Below, piece by piece: positions 54,387 through 64,000 of a stretch of DNA of 64,000 bases. A program made the position numbers and the translations under genes. The stretch is taken from contig JANTQF010000163.1 in the NCBI GenBank assembly GCA_032988165.1, positions 1 through 64,000 on the forward strand. The letters run 5' to 3'. Source of the DNA: Emmonsiellopsis sp. PD_33 (Eukaryota > Ascomycota > Eurotiomycetes > Onygenales > Ajellomycetaceae). Numbering within the stretch: position 1 is the stretch's first letter; the number at the start of each line of letters is the position of its first letter. Below the pieces are notes generated by a model. It was not told the DNA's origin and made no database searches. It saw nothing but the letters and a program-made list of their open reading frames with translations.

Positions 54387-56227
54387 TCATGCAGAAACAG
54401 CAATATCATCAATCGTCCCCAGAATCTCCTCCGTTCCGCCACCAAACTTCTTAGCCCCCATCCCCTTCTTTCTCCCCTTAACGCCACTCCCCCCATTCTC
54501 GATACTAGGTAAAACATTCGAATCCGACGGCCCAGCAGCTGTTGACCCGTTGGGATTCCGCATCAATTCCTCCCGCGCCTCTTTCTCCTTCGCATGCTCG
54601 TCCTCTATTCGTTTCTTCTCGTCATCAAGTTCCTGTTGGATAATTCGCGGATCATCGTAGACGGTATTAGTCATTTCAGAATATGTTTCGAGATCGACAG
54701 CCTCGCGGGGTCCAAGTAGTGTTTCCTTTATTCGCTCTGGATAGCGGCGCTCCTCGTTCGAGAACTTGAGTTTGATCTGTCGTCGCGACCGGCCAGGGAA
54801 CATTTTACTGATCATCATAAAATCGGTGCCGAACATTCGGAGCCCTCTGTAAAAGAGATCGGTCATTTCCTCGTCCCAGGATTCGATCTTTGTGCGTTTG
54901 CCAAATGACGCCGCGTTTATCCGTTTTGTCAGGGGATTTTCTTCGACCTCCTCCATATCTCCGGCATTTCTTGCTGCATCGGCGTGGCGGTCGATCTGGA
55001 GGGACGCTGTATCGACGACAATCTCTCCATTTACGATGCGCATTTGTGGGCCACCAAGGGATGCCGCGGCAGCTCTATCACGTTCTTCATCGGCCGTACG
55101 TGGGTCTACAGATCCAGATTTGGGAGTCTTTGATCCGTTCTTCACCCTTTCCTCTCTCTCTTTTTGTTTCCTCGCGAGCTCTGACGAGTCCATACTCTGT
55201 AGTTCCATCTCGCGCTTCGATTTCTTTCCCGTGCGAAGATCCCTACATAGATCCGACATCTTGACAACTGTGGGCGCGATTTCGATCGATTCGGCATCTT
55301 CCGGGGTAGGCTGGCGTTTCCGTCGCGCGCGAGGCTTTTTCTCCCCAACGGCGGCAGCAACGATGTCATCTGCTACGTCTTCAGCGGAACGCTTCCTTCT
55401 AGCTGTAGTTTTTGCAGTCTTCTTCGTAGCGCGCTTTGGTGCGGCTGGTGCAGCATCTGACCGAGCGGGTTGGGCTGGTTCGGATTCATCAGGGGTAGGG
55501 GTTGGGGTAGCCTCGATGCGAGGGGGTTCTTGTGACTGTGACGGTGTAGGTTTCGCGACAGGTACGGATATCTTTGTGCGTTTTGCCGGTCGAGTATCGG
55601 CGGGCTGCTCTACACGAGGGCGCTTGGGGCTTTCTGGGGTGGTCTGTGGTGGTGCCTCAACTGGACCTGGCCCGGGTTGTGTAATAGATGGTAATTGATT
55701 GGTTCGCGATTGTGTAGTGAGTTCTGACGGGGCTGCTTTAGGTGGATGAGCAACAGCAGGAGTCTCGGATGGAACTGGAGCGGATGCGGCGGGAGGAGGG
55801 TGTGGGACGGAAGGAATAGAGGGTCTGCGTCTTGGAGCAGGGATCGGAATAGCAGTGGATTTGGGCTTGGGTTTAGGAACTAGCGCGGGAGGAGGAGATT
55901 TCGGGCGTGGTGGCTGCTGTTGCTGTGGCTCTTGGTGCGGGGCTGGGGGTTGTGTAGGCGGCGGGGTAGTTATGGCGGGGAGAGCGGCGGGCGCGGGAGG
56001 GGCTGGTTCGGAAATGGAAGATGCGGGAGCGGGCTGGGGAGTCTGAGAGGCCTGCCTGTCTGCACTCGCCCTAGCAGACGCTGGGCCAGCGGAGGCAGCC
56101 CCAGCGCGTCGAATGGGGGCCTTGGGCGCAAACTTCTTCCCCGACTTATCTGCAGGCTGTTAGCAGCGGGTCTGGGAGGACGCGGTCTGGTTCACTTACT
56201 GATGACCGAGCTGGAAAAGGACACCAT
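54387..56227 (-). CDS. bdp1: Bdp1 (B''), TFIIIB subunit of RNA polymerase III
   Basis: Two exons on the minus strand, 56227-56200 and 56149-54387, giving 596 residues. Bdp1 joins Brf1 and TBP upstream of tRNA, 5S and U6 genes and recruits Pol III. The tiny first exon (MVSFSSSVI) joins to NKSGKKFAPKAPIRRAGA, a conserved Bdp1 start. Residues 20-300 are disordered, Pro/Ala-rich then basic (KRATKKTAKTTARRKR). The core is C-terminal: VVKMSDLCRDLRTGKKSKRE (about 304-323), and the SANT/Myb-like domain at about 430-485 (ESWDEEMTDLFYRGLRMFG, then FPGRSRRQIKLKFSNEER). Frame and phase stay open through the whole second exon. The 5S gene it would help transcribe lies 9 kb away in crd1. Confidence 0.95.
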
Positions 56228-56675
56228 GATGACAGTCTGCAGCGTCAATGGGGCATCATACTCGAGCGTGGTTGGAGTGTTCTCGCCGCGAGGGGAATGC
56301 GATGTCGTCGATGTCTCGAGATTTGATAAGAAAAATGACGCCCGGCCGCAGAGCCGCGGGCCCCGTGACCGCGCTAAGAAAAAGTCTAATCCCAAAGCGG
56401 CAGGGTCACGTGGGAGGCGCCAAGGTTCGCGCTAGCCTTTGCTGGTGGAAAATCCTCCAGCAGCGAATCTCAATCTCTTCGACATCTTCAATCTCAAGCC
56501 GCGAATCTCTCGTTTCTGCCCTCCCCTGCGCCTCCACGCCCACGTCTCGCGTTCTCCCGCTCTCTCCGCGTCTCTCTCGTCGCTCTGCCAATTGCTGGGG
56601 CGTCACTGCTCCACTATTCACGTCGTCGGTTGTTGTCAGCCGGTGGTCGCAGTGAATGCTCCCCCTTATGCCCTG
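56228..56675. promoter_or_regulatory. Bidirectional promoter of bdp1 and bre1
   Basis: 448 bp with CACGTG at 56407-56412 (context GTCACGTGGG), about 180 bp from bdp1 and 270 bp from bre1. The bre1 leader contains an in-frame ATG at 56439 but no conserved protein. Confidence 0.5.
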
Positions 56676-59206
56676 ATGCCGGCCGTCGAAGCGTCAACGG
56701 TCCCTTTAGCCGAATCCGGCCTTGTTGCCCAAATGGAAGACCGGAAACGTCCTGCTGCCTACGATCCCAATGATTCTACCCCTCCTTTGAAGAAACAGGC
56801 TACCTCGCTGAATGGGGGTGGTAAGCCTCATCCGGATACCGACATGCCTTGGAAGGATGATCTTGAGGTGAGCATGCCCCAGGCTCTATTTTTTTCTTTG
56901 CGCGCCGTAGTTTTGTGTCATGAGTCGCCTTGTCAACACATGCTGGTGCCCTGTGTGCAGAGTCAATTTGCTAACTGGTTGTCATACAGCGTTTCCAGAA
57001 GGATGCCATATGGCGTCAGATGCAGGAGTATAAACGCGAGAAAGGAACACTGGAATCTAGATTGAAGGAGCTATTCAAAACCACAGAGTACCATAATGAT
57101 CATCTCCGTATAATTGATGCGTGGTTCAAACAGGTAGGCCTTGGCTGGCATCCACTTCCCCGTGACTCGAGGCACACTAACACCACTTTTACTAGTTGAT
57201 CGATGAGGTCAAAGTCATGCTCAATGCTTCAGATGAAGGATCTCAAGGTAATTATTCCATGCCATTGTCGATTTCGAACTTAAGAATCGGTACTAATCTC
57301 AGTATCAGATAAAGCCCCCTTTCCCAGTTCATTACTGTTCGCAGACCACGAAAACTTCGAGAAACACCTCCAAGCACGATCCGATGATATCAAATCGACA
57401 ATTTCCAAACTGTTTTCTCGACCAGCGTCCGCATCTCCTCAGGTCGTAGATCTGCAGGGTCAACTTGCCAAGAAGCTTGCAGAGGAGAAAGTAGCCATCA
57501 TAGAACTCGAGAAAAGCCTGACTGAGAAGCAGCAACTCGAAGAGCGCTTAGATGCCGCATCGCTCAGATACATGGTTGCCGAAAAGAAAATTGATCGCGC
57601 TCGAAGTTTGACTGTAGCTCGTCTCGAAAAGCAATACCTTCTTGGGGCGCAACGACCGGGCGGAGACAATTCACCCGTGAAACGAGAGGAAAGCACCTCG
57701 TCCAACGGTGTGGGCGACCCATCCGAGAATGTTGTGGAATTAGAGGAAGCCCGTAATAGGGCTACCGCTGTCTCAGAGAAGCAAAAGGAGCAGCTAGAAA
57801 AGCTCGAAGCGGAGAACACAAAGCTATTAACTCAGGTCACGGAGTTGAATGTGAAGGTACGCATAATATGTTTATTGAACCTATTTTGATTTTTCTGACC
57901 GAAAATAGTTCTCCAAATTGACCGACGAAGACTATTCCCATACCGATCTCTTTAAACAATTGAAATCCCAGCACGAAGATGTGATCAAGCGAATCAACCA
58001 TCTAGAGGCAACCAATGTACAACTCCGCGAGGAAGCAGAAAAACTACAGGCAGAAAGGACAGCATACCGAATGCAGATTGAAAATGAAGCCCAGGCTGCA
58101 GCTGGAGAGAAGGAAGCGCAACTTGCCAAGACAGAAAACGATCTGGCCAGGATACGAAACGCCCGCGATGAGCTCCTTGCTGATCAGCAAATGCGAAAAG
58201 CGGCCCAGGAACAAGAGAGAATATCAATCAATCAGGCCAAAGAATTGCTCGAGGCAAAGGAATCGCGTATCAATTCGCTGGAATCCGAGGTACAACGATT
58301 GCAGCTCCATATTGACGGCGTAAAGACCTCGAGTCCCTCCACCGAAGAAGTGCCCTTGGACGAATTGCGAACCAAGTATCAAACGTTGGATAAGCAATAC
58401 GAAATGCTGAACACGGAATTGGCCTCGATGCAGACAGCTTTCCGAAAGACGTCAAAATTGGCTTCGCAAAAGATTGCCGATCTCAGTGTTCTTGAAGAAA
58501 AGGTCCAGCGCCTAACAGCAGAAAAGTCGAAGGCGGATCAGAAATATTTTGCAGCTATGAAAAGCAAAGAAGCCCGGGACACTGAACTTCGAACTTTGCG
58601 AATCCAGAACATGAAGAGCTCTGATATTGTATCCCAACTAAAGGACTCGGAAACCACCACTCGAACCCTGGTCTCAAACGTGGAAAAGCAACTGAGCGAA
58701 ACCAAGGAAACACTGACGAATACCCTATCTCAGTACCACAACTCGCAACAACAAATTACCGAAGCAAATATTGTCATCCAAGGGCTTAAATCGCAGGTGG
58801 CAGAGCTGAAGAAGCTGATGGTGACTAAAGATTCCACACTAGCCTCGGCAACAAGCTCCTGTCGCAAAGCACAATCCGAAGTCGAAGGCCTCAAATCTAC
58901 CCTAGCGGATACCAAAAAGAGTCTCGAGTCGTGGAAGAACAAAGGATTGGGTAATTCCTCGTCTGAGTATGAAATGCTTAGAGTAAGTTTAGTCATTCTT
59001 TTCTATCTGACGTACCAACTAATCTGTTCTAGACTCTCGCGTTATGTACAGTCTGCCGAAGAAACTTTAAAAACACCGTTATCAAAACCTGCGGCCATGT
59101 ATTTTGCAAAGATTGCGTTGAAGAGCGCCTTACGTCCCGTTCACGAAAATGCCCCAATTGCAACAAATCATTCGGAAGCAATGATCACATGCATATCACA
59201 CTATAA
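56676..59206 (+). CDS. bre1: Bre1, RING E3 ubiquitin ligase for histone H2B
   Basis: Six exons: 56676-56867, 56990-57133, 57196-57247, 57303-57856, 57909-58982 and 59033-59206, giving 729 residues, all in phase. Bre1 with Rad6 monoubiquitinates H2B, which is needed for H3K4/K79 methylation and transcription elongation. The C-terminal C3HC4 RING is complete (C677, C680, C692, H694, C697, C700, C712, C715; LCTVCRRNFKNTVIKTCGHV then CKDCVEER, CPNCNKSF). The remaining length is almost all coiled coil, with the N-terminal region RFQKDAIWRQMQEYKREKG typical of the Rad6-binding part. MEDRKRPAAYDPNDSTPPLKKQ carries a likely nuclear signal. The start may be Met 56676 or Met 56733 (MEDRKRP); the upstream in-frame ATG at 56439 gives unconserved sequence. 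Confidence 0.95.
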
Positions 59207-60020
59207 ATTCTATTCCATTTTGCTACTTAGAGGGGCATTCTTCTTTCCCCCCCTCTCTTCTTGTACTATAGGATTTTTTTAACTCAGCCCTTTTTTCTTC
59301 ACCCCAATTCTATTATTTTTATGACTTTGCGCGCCGGGTTGACACGTCATGGTGCTCTGGGACGCGTTTGATTTACGTTAAATCGCTGTATTGCTCGGTC
59401 TTTGGACCCAGAAAGGCAAAATTTCCTCAGTTATCGAAGGGAAATGGGTGGCGTTGTAGTATTCTTGTTTGCTGCGTTATCCACAAGACCGTCCTTGAAG
59501 ATTCCAGTTCATTTCATTGCGCGCGGCTCCTCCAGCTTTTTCTTTCTTTTCTCTACTACCTTGGCTTGGTTACTTTGCTTACCAATCTTGCTTTTGTATT
59601 CTTCTCCTTTTTGAATTGAATTGAATCGAACCGAGTGGGATAATAGCATGATGATTTTTTTTTCACTTTTCCTTTGTTGTGGATGGATGGATGGGTGGCT
59701 GGATCAGATCTGTTTGGGTATTAACATATGAAGGGGTATGAGGGAGTTATTTTGTTCTTCTCTTTGTCGTTTTCTTTTCCTCTCTTGCTCATGCCTGTCC
59801 CCTGCTTTTTGCTTTATGGGTTTGGATAGGATGTGTGTAATAGATTTCAGTTATCTTGTCGGGCTTTGCCTGCTTGCTTCAATGTGATATCATAAATAAT
59901 AGCATGTAGGTGTCGCAAATATGGTATCAATTCATCCACTAAGTAATCCCCGAAATCGTACATAGAAAAGGGCAAATAAAATCCAAAATCACGGACCAAA
60001 ACTCCCGAAAACATACTCCC
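59207..60020. other. Intergenic region between convergent bre1 and ureF
   Basis: 814 bp of T-rich 3' flanks. No gene seen. Confidence 0.6.
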
Positions 60021-60995
60021 CTACGAATTAAAAATCCTACTATAGAGCAGCTCATGCCTCCCAACCCACAAATCCACCACAGGCACAGCCTGACCCGCCT
60101 CCTCAACCCCAACCCCCCACTGCCCCTCCACCCTCTCCGCAATAACATCCTGCAACCAGCGGCTCGCCAGGACCCCCTGAGCCTGATACGGGCCCATCAC
60201 ACTCGCCCGCACCGCCGCACTCAACACCGCTTTCGCATGGTTGAGCATGTAGATGTATGCGGAGTGCGAGATATCGATGCCCAAGGCTACGCAGACGACG
60301 GCCCAGAGGGGTGCGAGGTGCCCATTGGCTCCCAAGGAGGGGTCGGAGGGTGGTGGTGGGGTTGCTTTCAGCAACTCGGAAAAGGAGGAGAGGGCGGAAA
60401 TGGCAGTTCTTGTTGTGGGATTTGTGGTGTCTGTTGAGCTATATGGCTCCCGGAATGCCCTCTCCCATACACCTAACAGTGCGAGGCCCTGCGCGATGCT
60501 TGCGCGGCGAGCGACTGTGCAGGGGGTTGAGGCGTCGAGGTCATTATCTAGCGCCTCTAGCTGGTCGGGGTGTCTGTGGGCGGTTAGGAGGTAGGGGAGC
60601 GTGGTGCTGGCAATTGAGGCGAGGGATAGGGAGAGGAAGTTGTGGAAGGATGTGGTCGGGGTGGTGCCCGGTGGGAGGGGTTTGTTATGCGCGATGTAGG
60701 ATTCTAGGCCGCTGGAGTAGGCGAAGGAGCCGAGGGGGAGGGCGGAGTCGGAGAGGAGGAGGAGAGAGTGCGGGGATGATAAGGGGATAGAGGGCTCGAA
60801 TGCTGTTTGGTGTTAGTTAGGCGATGTTATCGGTTTGTTTAAGGGGTAAAGGGGGTATTGTAGATGGAGGGGAGGGGAACCTGGAGGTGGGACAGTCCCG
60901 CCGGAATCTTTTAGTCTTTGCTTCGCATCTTTCAGTCGGCGTTCGAGGTCATCGACCTCATCTTGGATGGTTAGTTGTCGTGTTTTAACTGTCAT
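60021..60995 (-). CDS. ureF: Urease accessory protein UreF
   Basis: Two exons on the minus strand, 60995-60881 and 60802-60021, giving 298 residues. UreF acts with UreD and UreG to load nickel into urease. The family start HSLLLLSDSALPLGSFAYSSGLE is formed just after the splice join. Other marks are RASIAQGLALLGVWERAF, HLAPLWAVVCVALGID, AVRASVMGPYQAQG and the C-terminal WVGRHELLYSRIFNS, which is well kept in fungal UreF. The first 38 residues form a short charged coiled coil (EVDDLERRLKDAKQRLKDSG). The start is uncertain: Met 60995 is preferred, with in-frame Mets at 61028 and 61184 running into the coq8 promoter. The presence of UreF implies that this fungus has an active nickel urease. Confidence 0.92.
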
Positions 60996-61256
60996 TGAAA
61001 CGAGTTCATTGCGTTGTGCAATGCGCATGGAGAACTGTTGACGTCGTGGTCGATTATCGCATCTGATAAGCGCTCGTTCTGCCGTCTTCCACCGCCCGCA
61101 AAATATCTCGGACGACCAACCTCCGCCGAACTGTACAAACTCCCGACAAGAGACAGACAACCCGGAATTCCACATAGCTTCCACCTAGCTACCCCTTTCC
61201 AACGACAATGCACCCAATACGATAGCCATCCCCCATCCGATATCATACGAACTGCG
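60996..61256. promoter_or_regulatory. Short divergent promoter of ureF and coq8
   Basis: A 261-bp spacer. Unlike the other five compact divergent promoters it has no CACGTG. No other element is recognised with confidence. Confidence 0.4.
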
Positions 61257-63562
61257 ATGTCGGGGCGGCGTCTGCTCGACGCCATCAGCTTCCTCCATGC
61301 CTCCCGTTCCGTCGCCGGAAAACATGTTGCACGCCAACGCCGGCTATTAGATCTACATATCCGAACATCTTCGCTGACCAAGGAGGCCAAGGCTCAGCTG
61401 GACAGGATTTCCTTGGGGCTCCAGGCGGCTTCGGAGCTTGCGCGTAAATTCGAGGATGCTCCCCAACCGACTGCGTCGAGGCGGGATGAGAGGGCGGGAC
61501 AGAGCGGACATGTGAATAATGATGAGGTGGCTATGGGAGATAAAGGGTCGAACAATGATATGGGTCGGACGCATGCAGATCAAGCAACGGATGGCGTGTT
61601 GTCGGAAGAAAACATTCTTCGGGAACAATCGAGCACTGAGAAGGCTAGCATACCATCTGAAAATGCTCCTAGAGGTGCTACTCAGGAATCACAGAGCTCA
61701 CTAGAGTCTCAATCAACACCCGAATACACCGAATCCCCCACAATCTCCGCTCCCGTTCAGTCGACGTCATCGAATGCTGAAAATGAGCCCTCAGAAGCTG
61801 AAATGCAGCAACTGTTCCGGAGCCCCAAGGTCGCAAGCGCATTGTCGAAAGGTACTGGATACCGTGCAAGACCATATGGCTCAAAACCTAGCCAATTCGG
61901 TAGACCATCCATTTCAAATCCCTCGTTACAAAAAGATAGACATATTACAGCGACAGTAGAGCCTATCATTTCTCCAGAGATCCGCGAAACTGCTGCGACC
62001 CCTGATGGTGAAAATGACAGCATAGATGCGTTGGCAGCTGACATTGCTAGCAATGCAGCGCCATCTGAAGTACGTTCTTCTTCGGCACAGAGCACGCCAA
62101 AAGTTCCCGTTTACCAAATGGTTGAATCACGGGTGCCTTCAACTCGTTTAGGAAGGCTTTGGGAATATGGAGGTCTGGCTACGTCGATGGCATTTGGCAT
62201 TGTTGGAGAAAGCATCCGTCGAGCTACCTCCAGCGACGCCAACAACGGCTCGTTGATGTTTAGCCCGGACAACGTGGAGCGCCTAGTTTCAAAGCTATCA
62301 AAAATGAGAGGTGCTGCTCTGAAACTGGGGCAGATGATGAGTTTTCAAGGTGCGAAATGGGATCCTGATACAGAGATAGTGGACACTGATGGTCTTTAGA
62401 TGCGAAAATGCTCCCACCGGCCATCCATCAAGTCCTCCAGCGAGTTCAGGACAAAGCAAACTACATGCCAGCAAAACAAAGGGACCAAGTCCTAGTAGAC
62501 AATCTAGGTCCCAACTGGCGGGATTTATTCGAATCCTTCGATGAACTCCCCATGGCCGCCGCTTCCATAGGCCAGGTGCACAAAGCTGTCCTCAAGGAAA
62601 CAGGCCAGCCCGTCGCCGTCAAAATCCAATATCCCGGCGTCGCAGACTCGATCGACTCGGACCTAAACAACCTCTCAGTCCTCCTAACAGCCTCCCGCCT
62701 CCTCCCCAAGGGCCTCTACCTCGACAAAACCATCGCCAACGCCCGCACTGAACTCGCCTGGGAATGTGACTATATCCGCGAAGCCGAATGCGGCCAACGC
62801 TTCAAACAACTCCTCGCAGACGAAACCTCCACCTTCATCGTCCCCACAATTATCCCCTCCGCCTCGGGCAAACAGGTCCTAACAATGGAACACCTCGACG
62901 GCATCGCCGTCACCAAAGTCCAAAACTTCACCCAATCCCAACGCGACTGGATCGGCACGCAGATCCTCCGCCTCTGCCTGCGCGAGATCTGCGAATTCCG
63001 CTTCATGCAGACAGACCCCAACTGGACCAACTTCCTTTACAACGCGCAAACCAACAAGCTCGAACTCCTCGACTTCGGCGCCTCCCGCGACTTCCCGGCC
63101 TCCTTCATCTCCACCTACCTCCGCGTCCTGCTCGCCGCGTCCCGCAACGACCGCACCACCTGCCGCGACCTCTCCATCAAACTCGGCTACCTAACAGGCT
63201 TCGAGTCACCGGCCATGGTCGACGCCCACATCTCCTCCATCCTCACCCTGTCCGAACCCTTCATGGCTAGCTCCCCGGATGTCTATGATTTTAGCGATCA
63301 GACTATTACTGATCGCGTGCGCGAGTTGATCCCGCTGATGCTGAGGGAGCGGCTGGCGCCGCCGCCGGAGGAGACGTATAGTTTGCATCGCAAGCTTAGT
63401 GGGGCGTTTTTGCTGTGTGCACGGTTGGGGAGTCGGGTGAGGTGTAAGGAGCTGTTTGAGAATGCGTTGGAGAGGGTTGAGTGGGTGGAGGAGGGGGTGG
63501 TGGAGACGGGGGAGATGAAGGTGGGGGGGGATGGGTTGAGGAGGACGGGGGCGAGTGGATAG
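61257..63562 (+). CDS. coq8: Coq8/ABC1, atypical mitochondrial kinase for coenzyme Q synthesis
   Basis: Two exons, 61257-62349 and 62400-63562, giving 751 residues; the intron is 50 bp. Coq8 is the UbiB-type ATPase/kinase that supports the CoQ synthesis complex in the mitochondrial matrix. The N-terminus (MSGRRLLDAISFLHASRSVAGKHV) looks like a presequence. A disordered stretch of about 200 residues follows. The KxGQ motif is K356-L-G358-Q359 in AALKLGQMMSFQ, at the splice site; the Ala-rich loop replacing the P-loop is AAAS at 417-420 (MAAASIGQVHKA); VAVKIQYPG, the EC-DY region, QTDPNWTNFLY and LLDFGAS complete the kinase-like core. The upstream open frame starting at 61014 overlaps the ureF start and is not part of the protein. 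Codons switch from C-ending to G-ending near 63270. Confidence 0.96.
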
Positions 63563-64000
63563 TGGGTTGCAAGGGGAGTGTAAGACCATGTACGATAGAA
63601 ATAGATAGATAGATGGATGATTTTTGGATGGTGTATATATAACCTTAGTTTTATTTAGCGACCTTGGTGTAGTTAGGATGAAACCCATTTGCCTTGATAA
63701 TAAAATAAAATAAATAACCACTTCAATATATACACACCATCACATTAACTAAATGATGAGTCCTTCAAATCACCTACTCTACATCTATTTACTAACTATC
63801 GAACCCCCAACCCAGCTTACTTGGCTAGGTCTCCTCCCCTTAATCCCTATCTCCATCCCCATACCTGCACGGCGTGATCCCTACTTAGTATCCGATTTAG
63901 CTCATATAAAAGACCCAGAACCCGGTGGAATGCCCATATTCCCCCCCCCCATCCGAATGACCGACCGCTCGGCTTGGCGAGCACTCTCTTGCGTATGGGG
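63563..64000. other. 3' flank of coq8, no gene seen
   Basis: 438 bp of AT-rich sequence with a GATA-type repeat (ATAGATAGATAGATGG near 63600-63615) and a C run near 63942-63950. Nothing else is recognised up to the window edge. Confidence 0.55.

Noticed and set aside
56439..56675. Upstream in-frame extension of bre1 from the ATG at 56439
   Set aside because: The added residues look like translated leader, with Cys/His/Pro-rich random sequence; family-like sequence begins at 56676 or 56733.
61014..61256. Upstream in-frame extension of coq8
   Set aside because: It overlaps the ureF start region and would hide the presequence that begins at 61257.
1..64000. Search for tRNA genes, CRISPR arrays, telomere repeats and transposon ends
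   Set aside because: None were seen by eye. CRISPR is not expected in a eukaryote. A tRNAscan or repeat library search could still find short relics.

Overview
The window reads as chromosomal DNA of a filamentous ascomycete, most likely a eurotialean mould of the Aspergillus/Penicillium type. The evidence is short (about 50-180 bp) GT...AG introns, single genes on both strands with no operons, a WOPR regulator of the Wor1/Ryp1/Sge1/OsaA class, ERMES Mmm1, a urease accessory gene, and a lone dispersed 5S rRNA gene. The genus is inferred from remembered protein similarity, not from a search. All exon joins below were made by eye; each was checked for GT/AG borders, reading phase and continuity of the protein family.

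Layout. Bases 2-160 are the 3' end of an unknown gene. 1286-2440 (-) is the WOPR regulator. It is followed, on its upstream side, by about 13.5 kb (2441-15990) in which I see no convincing protein gene. A gene-dense part then begins: lysophospholipid acyltransferase Ale1 (15991-17833 +), a polytopic membrane protein (18944-20383 -), a serine-rich tail-anchored protein (21640-23847 -), tyrosyl-DNA phosphodiesterase Tdp1 (26138-29066 -), an FAD oxidoreductase (29652-31409 +), an SDR reductase (31620-32860 -), Vps45 (33218-35106 -), an NLR-N-terminus-like protein (35593-36902 -), a secreted GH43 hydrolase (37336-39132 -) and a small WNCQD protein (39935-40396 +).

The right third is a run of housekeeping genes, mostly in divergent pairs: GlnRS (40730-42929 -) / cardiolipin synthase Crd1 (44023-46069 +, with a complete 5S rRNA gene inside its fourth intron); Mto1 (47033-49199 -) / acireductone dioxygenase (49762-50438 +); Mmm1 (51105-52751 -) / SARAF (53204-54136 +); TFIIIB subunit Bdp1 (54387-56227 -) / Bre1 ubiquitin ligase (56676-59206 +); UreF (60021-60995 -) / Coq8 (61257-63562 +). 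Five of the six divergent promoters in the window carry a CACGTG E-box.

Functionally the window is rich in mitochondrial and membrane-lipid genes (crd1, mto1, mmm1, coq8, ale1, possibly a mitochondrial form of Tdp1). No mobile element, CRISPR array, tRNA or secondary-metabolite backbone gene was recognised. The points most worth checking are the 5S gene nested in the crd1 intron, the long empty regulatory region of the WOPR gene, the two-start structure of Tdp1, and sharp switches of base skew inside single exons.
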